12,505 nucleotides of DNA, taken from the NCBI GenBank assembly GCA_938010495.1, contig CALLUT010000115.1, positions 1 through 12,505 on the forward strand, given 5' to 3'. The translations under genes were made by a program, and so were the position numbers. Numbering within the stretch: position 1 is the stretch's first letter; every line of letters starts with the position of its first letter. Of this stretch, positions 1-8,300 are shown piece by piece. This DNA comes from Candidatus Absconditabacterales bacterium (GTDB lineage Bacteria > Patescibacteria > JAEDAM01 > Absconditabacterales > Absconditicoccaceae). The notes under the pieces are model-generated. The model worked only from the letters and a program-made list of their open reading frames with translations, had not been told where the DNA came from and did not search any database.

Positions 1-2
1 AC

Positions 3-1607
3 CAAAGAGTAGATATTATAGTATATGACGTAAGTGATGTTGAAGATCCAACGCTTGATAGATTTACTGACCTTGATTGATATTATAAAGATGCAAGATT
101 AATTGATAATGAGCTTTACGTTGTAACTCAATTATGAGTAAACCGATGGAATGCTTGGGAAGTTGTAGACAATGGTTGACAAATAAAAATCGATGATCTT
201 ATTCCAGAAGCAATTGATGTCTCATACAAAAAGGATGGGATAAAAAATCTAGAAATAAATTGAAAAGAATATCCATATGGTATAAATATAGAAAAATCAG
301 ATTGTAATGATATCCTATACGTTTTACCAACTTCAGAAACTCTAAAAGAAGCAAACATTATGCCTTCATTTACTGTTGTAAGAAAAATTACAATAGATGA
401 ACCAAAGAGTGATATTGATACAACTACAGCATTTGGTTCAACACAAACTATACATATGACTAAAGACAGTCTTTATCTTGCAGATAGTATCTGGTTTAGT
501 TGAAATTCTTCTTGTCCACCAAATGCTAGATGTATATTACCTTGGTTTGGTTGAGGAGAACAACATACATTGCTTCATAAATTTGATGTAAATAGTGCTT
601 GACTAGACTACAGGGCATCAACGCTTGTTCCTTGAAGACCGTTGACACAATACAGTATGTCGGAAGATAACCGTGGTAATTTCCGCTTGATAACTCAAAC
701 ATGGAATCCACTAAATACACACTTGTTTGTTTTAGACAAAGACCTTGTACTAGAATGAATGGTAAGAAATATTCAAGAAAATGAAGAATTTAAATCTTCT
801 AGATTTATTGGTAACAAACTATATATGGTTACGTTTGAAAGAACTGATCCATTATTCGTAATAGATATAGCTGATACAAGTAATCCTGAAATTATATGAG
901 AATTAAAGATACCTTGATATAGCACATATCTCCACCCTTATGCTCCTGCAGCAGATGGTAAGCAATATCTAATTTGATTATGATATGATACATCAGAAAA
1001 TCAACGATGATGAATTGTTACTGCTTGAGTTAAAGTAGATTTGTATGAAGTTGATTATACTACAAGAGACGAAGATTGAATGATATGAGTATCACAAAAA
1101 TATACCGAAACTTATTGAGAACAATGATCACGATCAGAAGCACTAGAAAATCCACGTATGGTAGTTTGGGACGAAAAGAGAAACTTACTTGTAATTCCAA
1201 TGTTATTGCAAAATCAAGAAAAAGGTCAAAACTGTAGTATTCAATATGATAATAATGGAAATGAAATTTCTAGACGTTGTTATGATTCATTTACACAAGA
1301 CACTACATTCGCCTGATTGAAGGCTCTTACACTTGATAAAGATACCTGAATAAGCGAGTATACGTCATATAATTATGCTGATGAGTTAATGAAGTCTAGA
1401 AACAATCAATATAATAACTACTGAGATGATTGGGAAGAAGACATGCCTATGGAAGAAATGGATAGGCAACTTCATTCACGAGAATTTAGACAGTTTATGT
1501 TTAGAGTTTGATACTTATGAGATGTTCTCTACTCTATAAATAATAAATTTGCTCACTTTGCGATCATGTGATGATCTGATGAAAACTATTTACCACTTAA
1601 TGATTAA
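3..1607 (+). CDS. Beta-propeller domain protein, C-terminal part (5' end cut by window)
   Basis: The frame is open from the window edge and ends in TAA; 534 codons are visible and the true start lies upstream. TGA is read as Gly. The sequence matches the Beta_propel family (PF09826) of secreted or membrane-anchored proteins found in archaea and some bacteria. Numbering from the first visible codon, FIGNKLYMVTF at about 268-278 is followed by TDPLFVIDI (281-289), then STYLHPY from 307, and a GSRSEALENPRMVVWDEKRN stretch near 374-394 before a hydrophobic LLVIPMLL. A final FRVGYLGDVLYSINN blade-like segment lies just before the C-terminus. The molecular role of the family is not established; an extracytoplasmic location is usual, but the signal or anchor would be upstream and is not visible. 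The gene is followed after 7 nt by an SLH-domain gene, consistent with a cell-surface operon. Family assignment is good; function is unknown. Confidence 0.85.
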
Positions 1608-1614
1608 TCTACCT

Positions 1615-2268
1615 ATGAAAAAATTATTATGACTATGTACGGCATTAATAGTTTGTTTTTGAACAGTTATAGCAGCTTGATACACGGATGATTGAGAATA
1701 TGTACAGTCTGTACAGTGGATGTATGATCAATGAATGACAAAGTATAGTGGAGCAAATCAATTTAATCCATGAGCTTCTGTAACAAGAGAACAAGCCGCT
1801 AAATTTTTCTATGTTTATTCACAAACATTATGAAAAGAAACAGCGGACTTGAGTGAATCAGTTCCAAGATGTGAATTTAGTGATGCATTAGTAATGGATA
1901 AAACTCTAAAAGAATATGTGATTTCTTCTTGTCATGTTTCTATCATGAATGGTTCACAATGAAAATTCATGCCTACAAATTACTTAACAAAGGCTGAAGC
2001 TCTTACAGTTTTATTAAGAATATCTCATTGATGAGCTCTTGTTGAAGATGTAAATCCTCGATGGAGAAACTATTATGAAGAAGCTTATAATACATGACTT
2101 ACAAAAGAAACAGATGTCTGGAATTTAGACAAGCCATTAACTAGATATGAAATAGCTCTTCTTATTTCTAGAGCAGCGTGAAATAAGTTTGAATGATCAG
2201 AAACTGATCAAGATATAAAACTTATTGAGGATATCCTCTGAGAAGTATTTGGTTTACAAACACAATAG
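1615..2268 (+). CDS. Secreted S-layer homology (SLH) domain protein, three SLH repeats
   Basis: This 217-aa protein begins with a typical signal peptide: MKKLL, a hydrophobic core and a likely cleavage site after about residue 21 (TVIAAG-Y). The rest is almost entirely three SLH repeats. Repeat 1 (about 26-75) has WMYDQGM then NPGASVTREQAAKFF. Repeat 2 (about 88-136) has FMPTNYLTKAEALTVLLRI. Repeat 3 (about 147-190) has the diverged LDKPLTRYEIALLISRAA. SLH repeats of other bacteria bind secondary cell-wall polymers and anchor proteins to the cell surface. There is no additional catalytic domain, so this looks like a stand-alone wall-binding protein. Fourteen of its 17 glycines are TGA codons. 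The start ATG lies 7 nt after the upstream stop with no clear Shine-Dalgarno; the signal peptide beginning exactly at this Met supports the choice. It is probably co-transcribed with its neighbours. Confidence 0.93.
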
Positions 2269-2274
2269 TTTTCT

Positions 2275-3027
2275 ATGATATTGTACAAACATAACCTCTA
2301 TCTTTTCTGGAAGCCTGAATGAATAGCTTCAACAATCTGAACAAATAAAAATATAGTTGGAATGATTGACACAAATTCTCTATGTGAATTTTGATGTAGT
2401 GAAAATTCACGAGCCAAATATATTTCCGATTGAATTCACAAGTATTCATGATCTGAGATTATTACATTAGATGATTTTATTGAAAATCAAAAATCGCAAT
2501 TTACCCTTAGAGAGGAATACTGATTAGTAAATAGAATAGATAATGCAACATCATGAATGTTATATTTCACATCAAATAGTGACAGATATAGACAATGGAG
2601 CGAGTTGCAAAAATTACATAAAATTAAAAAACACTATTATGCAGTTGTTTCATGAAACATATGAAATTATTTTGTATATTGATCAAAAGATGAAAGCGTA
2701 GATGTATTAGATAAATCTATTGTAGTAAAAAGACCATTAATGCATCATATCGATGATAAGACAAAAATGATTGCTCTTATTGATCAATCAAATATGAAAA
2801 AATGAAGATGAAACGTTCTTTATTGTGAATCTCAAATTGATGTAGTGTATTATAATGAAGAAAAAGATCAGACACTTGTTCACGTTGTAATACATTCATG
2901 AAAAAGACATCAAATTAGGGTGCATTGTGCATCATTATGACATCATATTATTTGAGACTCACTATATAATAAAAAGGATACCGCTACTTCTTTGCATTTA
3001 CGGAGCATTTGAGTTGATATATTATAA
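2275..3027 (+). CDS. RluA-family pseudouridine synthase
   Basis: This 250-aa protein has the layout of the RluA/RluC/RluD catalytic domain, which isomerises specific uridines in rRNA or tRNA to pseudouridine in the cytoplasm. The N-terminal FWKPEGIAST corresponds to the family's KPaG motif. The catalytic motif, usually HRLDxxTSG, is here NRIDNATSG at 86-94 with the nucleophile Asp89. The C-terminal motif is HSGKRHQIRVHCASLGHHII at 207-226, followed by GDSLY, with SLHLRSIGVDIL at the end. No S4 RNA-binding domain precedes the catalytic domain, so the substrate (23S rRNA or tRNA) cannot be named. The first residue of the catalytic motif is Asn rather than His; Asp and Arg are retained, so activity is expected. 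Sixteen of 17 glycines are TGA, including those in TSG, HSG and GD, which makes this gene one of the best local proofs of the recoding. It starts 6 nt after the SLH gene. Confidence 0.93.
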
Positions 3028-3075
3028 TTTCTAATAAACCTTGCAGATTACTAGAGAATACATACGATATATGTC

Positions 3076-4479
3076 ATGGATTGATCCAAAAGAAACACCA
3101 TTTTTCTCCTTCGTTTTTGAAGACCATTGATACACGCAATAATAATTGTTGTATCATTTTTGAGTATGGGTACATTGCGTGAAGTAACTGACCTTATACC
3201 ATTTGTTCAATTAAGAATTCCACCAATAAATCATACGGAATTATTACTTTTTGCTGTTATTGCAGCAATAATATTTATAGTAATTTGAATTATATCTTGA
3301 TTATATGAGTTGCATAGACCTATCCATTCATACTATAAAAAATTTCTCAATACATGGTGGATACGGATTATGGTTATTTGTTTTGTCGCATATATGTGAT
3401 TTTGATATTTGTTTGTATGATGAATATCTAGATTTGTATTGCTAGTATGATGAGTTGTCGCCTTTTTGGTTATTACTATCATTGACACCATTTATAATAA
3501 AATTAATAGCTATCTAGAACGTAAATCGCCTTATCAAGTACTCGTTGTATGAGATGATGAACTTATGATAAACTGAGTCGTTGAATCATTATGAACTTTT
3601 CCAATTTATGAGTTATCACTTATTTCAGTTGATGAATATTGAGATGAACTTCTTAGTGATTATGATGTTGTACTAACTACTGGACAACTAGACAGTGAAC
3701 GATTGCAAATGGTTGCAGACAGTTGTCGTATTAGTTGAAAATTATTGTACCATGCAAGTGATACATTTTTCTTAGAAGATTTAATTGCAGTTCCACATAG
3801 AATCGGGCCACTATTAGCAATGGAGTATATTCCATCACCATTAGATTGACGGTGGAGGGTTATTAAGAGAACATTTGATATTGTTGTATCTATTTTTGCA
3901 ATAATGCTGTTATGACCGTTGATGCTTCTTATAGCACTGATTATAAAAATAGATAGTAAAGGTCCAGCATTATATATGCATCAGAGAGTGTGAAGAAATC
4001 AAAAACCATTCACTTTTACTAAGTTTCGTTCAATGTACACACACTTGTCTGTATGAGAAGAATATGGATGAAAAGATGCTTGGGAATTGAAAAAAGAACT
4101 TATGGATTCTGATCTAAATGTACGCCAATGAGAACTTCAGAAAATAGAAAATGATCCAAGAGTTACTCCTGTATGACGTTTTTTACGTAAAACATCTTTA
4201 GATGAATTACCTAACTTATTTTCTGTTTTGCAATGATCGATGTCACTTGTTTGACCAAGACCACATGAAATATTTGAAGTAGAAAGATATAAACCACGAC
4301 AACAAAGATTGTTTAGTGTTAAACCTTGAATTACATGATATGCTCAAATATTCGGTAGAGATGCTCTTTCTTTTGATGAAGAGGCAAAATTGGATTTGTA
4401 TTATATACAAAATTGGTCTGTGTTAATGGATGTGTATGTATTAGTGAGTACTGTGAAAGTAATCTTTAGAGGTTCCTAG
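3076..4479 (+). CDS. Undecaprenyl-phosphate sugar phosphotransferase (WbaP/WcaJ-type bacterial sugar transferase)
   Basis: This 467-aa polyprenyl-phosphate hexose-1-phosphate transferase transfers a sugar phosphate from a nucleotide sugar to the undecaprenyl carrier, the first step of exopolysaccharide, capsule or glycan assembly at the inner membrane. The N-terminal part has about four hydrophobic helices (around 20-38, 56-78, 92-110, 112-136). A short Rossmann-like CoA_binding_3-type region follows (about 150-245, beginning YQVLVVGDDE). The catalytic bacterial sugar transferase domain spans about 260-467: RTFDIVVS and its membrane hairpin, KFRSM, RKTSLDELPN (Asp376-Glu377), SLVGPRPHE (about 390-398) and KPGITGYAQI (416-425). 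Length and domain order are normal for the family. An in-frame TAG at 3052 limits the start; ATG 3076 is the first available. Conserved glycines of VGPRP and PGITG are TGA codons. The sugar specificity cannot be read from the sequence. Confidence 0.95.
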
Positions 4480-4504
4480 AAATTTCTAATAAATCTATAG
4501 GATA

Positions 4505-4795
4505 TTATTCTATAAACGAAGAATAGATGCTTGTATCTTTAGCATCCTCTTTTGAAATTAGATAAAGCATAACTTCAGAAAGTCATGTTTTAACATATGT
4601 GTTGTTTGTAGTTTCTATTTTCTTAGAAAGACTTGCGATTGTTTGCGATCGATTTTGCGATTTTTGTTGATCAATATGAGAGTAAACTGGAGATAATACC
4701 GTCTGTAATGACGGGTCTACATAGTATCATTCAGCTTTTGTTGCAGCAAATGCTCACATCAAAATAACTATAACTATTGCCAACACTTCTTTCAT
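4505..4795 (-). CDS. Small secreted or membrane-anchored protein, unknown function
   Basis: This is a 96-aa reading frame on the minus strand with TGA as Gly. It starts MKEVLAIVIVILMGAFAATK, a convincing signal peptide or membrane anchor, with possible processing near residue 21 (ATKAEG). The mature part is polar. It contains a Gln/Ser-rich stretch (IDQQKSQNRSQT, about 41-52) and then predicted helices (SLSKKIETTNN, LSEVMLYLISKEDAK). No cysteine is present and no known family is recognised. All three glycines are TGA codons, so a standard-code gene finder would miss it. It is convergent with the sugar transferase gene (25-nt gap) and divergent from the DUF1622-like gene. The signal peptide, correct stop and lack of a competing plus-strand frame support a real gene. 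Confidence 0.72.
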
Positions 4796-4897
4796 ACTTT
4801 TATGAATACGATTGTAGTATCTGTATGCAAGGTTTTTTTTGCAGAAAAAGCATGTTTAGTGTATACTTTAGTATATTTATAATTATTGGAATATGAT
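4796..4897. promoter_or_regulatory. Divergent intergenic region with candidate promoter for the + strand genes
   Basis: This 102-nt AT-rich spacer separates two divergently oriented genes, so it must carry promoters in both directions if both are expressed. On the + strand there is a perfect TATAAT at 4878-4883 with a poor -35 candidate (TTTAGT, 4855-4860) 17 nt upstream. This would place transcription start only a few bases before the ATG at 4898, giving a leaderless or nearly leaderless message. A second -10-like TATACT lies at 4862-4867. On the - strand only weak candidates are visible (TTGCAT near 4830-4825 and TATTCA near 4808-4803). A run of eight T (4833-4840) is present, without a good hairpin. 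Assignments rest on consensus matching only. Confidence 0.35.
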
Positions 4898-5290
4898 ATG
4901 ACAGATGGGCTAGTGACTGTGTTTGTTGAAATTATTGACTCTATAACAATTCTTGTTATATTTTTGAGTTTTTGTTATGCAATATTGCATTATGTTATGC
5001 ATTATACTTTTAAGTGTTTTTGACGACCAAAAGGTAAAAATACTAAATGAATGAACGCAATTAGAATGAAGCTTTGAGAAAATTTATTGTTCGCGTTGGA
5101 ATTACTAATTTGTGCTGATATAATCTTATCAGTACAAGATCCTAGTGTAGAACACCTAACTCAATTATGAATTATTGTCCTAATTAGAATATTAATTGCA
5201 TATTTCTTACAAAGAGAAATTCATGAAATAGAAGATCATCAAAAATTTAAAAATAGCACATCAAAGAAAAAAGGTAAGCTAATTGCTTAA
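4898..5290 (+). CDS. DUF1622-like small membrane protein
   Basis: This 130-aa integral membrane protein has three hydrophobic segments: about 8-33 (from VFVEIIDSITILVIF), about 62-78 (NLLFALELLICADIILS), and about 88-104 (TQLGIIVLIRILIAYFL). The charged C-terminal tail ends KKKGKLIA. The layout matches the DUF1622 family: a first helix, a basic loop containing GRPKG, then an LG-x(3)-LLFALELLICADI-type helix and a final helix with LIRILI. The function of DUF1622 proteins is not known. The start at ATG 4898 is chosen because an in-frame TAA at 4880 excludes anything longer; an overlapping ATG at 4893 is in another frame. Four of seven glycines are TGA. The giant gene starts only 18 nt after its stop with no obvious terminator between, so the two may share a transcript. 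Confidence 0.85.
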
Positions 5291-5308
5291 TTTTATTTTT
5301 TAAAAATC

Positions 5309-8300
5309 ATGAAAGAAAAATTTTGATCAATTGAAAATAATAAACATGTTCCATGAATTGATTCTTTGGAATCACTTTGAATATTGAATATTGCTTCTCT
5401 TGAGTGATCATGATTTGATAATAATACAGTTGATTCTGCTCAAGAATGGAAAGCAATCAAAAAAATACTATCTGATCCAGAAAAACGTGCAAAATTAGAA
5501 AAAATTACTACAGACAAAAATGTTCAAAAAGAATTTATAAGAATATTGTGAGGATCATATATTGATAAACAGACGGATTTATGACCAAATAGAACTTTTT
5601 CGCAATGGATTGTATGAAAGTCAAAAATAGGACAATGAGTTGAGTTGAGTATAGAAGATAAGGTCTCTTTAATGCAAGAATTACAAGGATTGAATTGGAG
5701 TCTTTTTCAATGAGAATCAATTAAAAAATGATCTCAAAAAAAACTTTTTGATTGATTTGATGCATGAAGCCCCTTTTTTCTGTATGCCAAAAATTGGATT
5801 CAAATAAAAAAACGAAATACAATTAAAAATGACGAAGAAAAATTACAATCGTCTAAACAAACAAGAGAAGAAATTACTAAGAAAATTGAAGGATTTGAAA
5901 AAAATCATGAAATTATAAAAAATCAAATTATATTAGATAAGGCTGACATTTATGCTCAACAAGAATCAAAAATAATTAAAGAAAATGTCGCTCTTACATC
6001 AGAAATTGAATCTATTCAAAATAGTATGCAATGAAAAATACAACAACATTTTGATCAATATTCTGAACAATATAAAATTCTATTAAAACACACAAGTTGA
6101 GCAAATTTCTTAAAGAAATGGATCGCAAATGATAGAACTATCTTTTCATATTTCTCTCTAGCTAGAGCATTTAATGTGATGGGTAGTCTAGATTATTCTA
6201 TTTTGTGAAGTGATATTAGTACAGAATTACTCTGTCATCAAGTAGAGTTAATGGATGCTTTTGAAGAAGCAAAAATAAAAAAGAAAAAGATCTTTGAGAA
6301 GAAAGTTACTGTATATAGTAATCAATATAAATTTCTTAAAAAATGACTTAAGGCATGATTAGTTCCTAGAGATGTATTTGATGAATATATTGTTTATACG
6401 CTTATTCCTTCTTGAGTTATAAAGAGTACAACCAAAGATAAATTTCCTTGAATCACTGATGAAAGAGTAAAAATTTGAAAAAATATTTCTTCATATGGAT
6501 ACTCTCGAACACATTGATCATGAAAAGAACTGTCTGATAATATTTGAGACGATAAAAAATTTAGAAAATATATAGAAAGTGTTATCGCTATGGGCGATAA
6601 CCAAGCCCTCACGGAAGAAGTTTCTAAAATGGCTCCATATGCAGATATCATTGATCAAATTCAATGTTGAATTGATAGTCAACGATGTAAAACACCAAGT
6701 ATATCAGAAGTCTCAAAATCAGAATTACAAAATTTTTCTCTAGATGCGACAAGTACAGAAAAAGAATATATGAAACAATGATACAAACTATGTCGTGTTA
6801 ATTTTATATCATGAGAAGTAAGTACGTTGCTCGTTTCAGAGTATGAATATACGAAGTTTAACATGTTGCCAATTCATACAACTGAAAAATCAATATTTTT
6901 GCCAAAATGAGGAGTGATGGGTCCTTGATCTATAAACTTAGTACAAGACTATGATAAGTGATATGAAATTAGAGATGTATTTGATCATGAAACTATTCGC
7001 AAAATTCCATTCTCGACAGTATCCCTAATAAATGATAGTAGAAATGCACTGCATGCTATGAATCAAAATAATGAAGTAATGAGTTGATTATCTGATCATG
7101 TAGATTGAGTAAAAACACAATGTTTACCTTTTGTAAGAAGTCTTCAGCTAGTACAAAAATGATGAGAGATTACTTACAAGTTGAGGGATGATATTGTTGC
7201 TCAAGCAGATGTAATGAAAAAATGACTCGTCTCGTTGAGGGAAAATTTGTCAGGAAGCATAGAATATGCCAAAAGTTATCTAGAACAAAAACTGTATTTA
7301 TGAGAAATACTCTCAGATGAAGATAGAATACTAAAAGAACAGATTGATTGATATGAAAATATGCATGAACAAATCAAGAAAGGTGGTCAACTTGAGAAAA
7401 TTATTGATGAAATTCTAAAAAGAGAAAATAGCGATCCTGAAACATTTCATAAATTTATGGTAACTCAAGGATTACCTATGTTGTGATGACTTATCGTTGC
7501 AGTATTAACTATGGTTGCTTCTGGTTGAATGAGTTTATTAGTTATTGCTGCTTCAACTGCGGCATGAATAGCGTGATCAAGAGCAACGCAATATGTGACT
7601 ACAAAGATAGTTAATAGTTTGGATGACTGACCAGCTAATTATGATAATCCTACACCTGAACAATTGATGGCTAGGGGAGATATCACTGCTGAGACGTACT
7701 TAAAAGCAACATGAAAAGAATTTCTTATATGAACTGTTACCTCAGCATGAATCATCTGATTGTGAAGATGAATTTCTATGTGAGTAGGTAAGTTTGCTAA
7801 AATGCCATGAACAATGTGAAATATTGCTAGAGCATTACAAAATAATCAATCTTTTTTGAATCCATTCAAACATAGAAAAATTGATATGAGTAAGCCATCT
7901 TCGATATGAAAAAATGCATGAGCTCTAAGAGAAAAAATTTCTTTGGCAACCGTTCAATCAGCACAAGAAGTATGAGAGGAGTTTGCCGAATCATTTCCTG
8001 AAATTTTATTAAATATAGCATGAACTGAATCAGTTGATCGAGATGATGAAAACGCAAAAAAGAAAGCATGATGATTGTGGACCAAGTGTTTATGATATGC
8101 AATTGCAGTTTCATTTTGTCTTCATCCAACAACTACAAGACATACCTTTTGAAGGAAATATGATTTAGAAATGAATCAAGATAAATTATTAAAAATTGAG
8201 TGAAAAATACTTGAAACTACTTTTACGGTAAATGATCAGGAGTTTGGAGATTTTGTAGAAGACGCAAACCGTGTCTATTCTAAGATGTGATATGCGATGG

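Noticed and set aside
128..720. Short - strand frames opposite the beta-propeller gene
   Set aside because: They are antisense to a recognisable protein family, have no start context and no similarity to anything known.
4474..4502. Imperfect inverted repeat between the convergent genes as a bidirectional terminator
   Set aside because: The arms (TCCTAGA and TCTATAGGA) pair imperfectly, are AT-rich and weak, and lack a following T-run in either direction.
4825..4853. T8 run flanked by TGCAAGG and GCAGAAAAAGCA as a hairpin or terminator
   Set aside because: No stable stem can be drawn with the T-run at the right place on either strand.
5291..5306. T-rich then A-rich stretch before the giant gene as a terminator
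   Set aside because: It is a simple T/A run without a GC-containing stem; such runs are common in AT-rich spacers.
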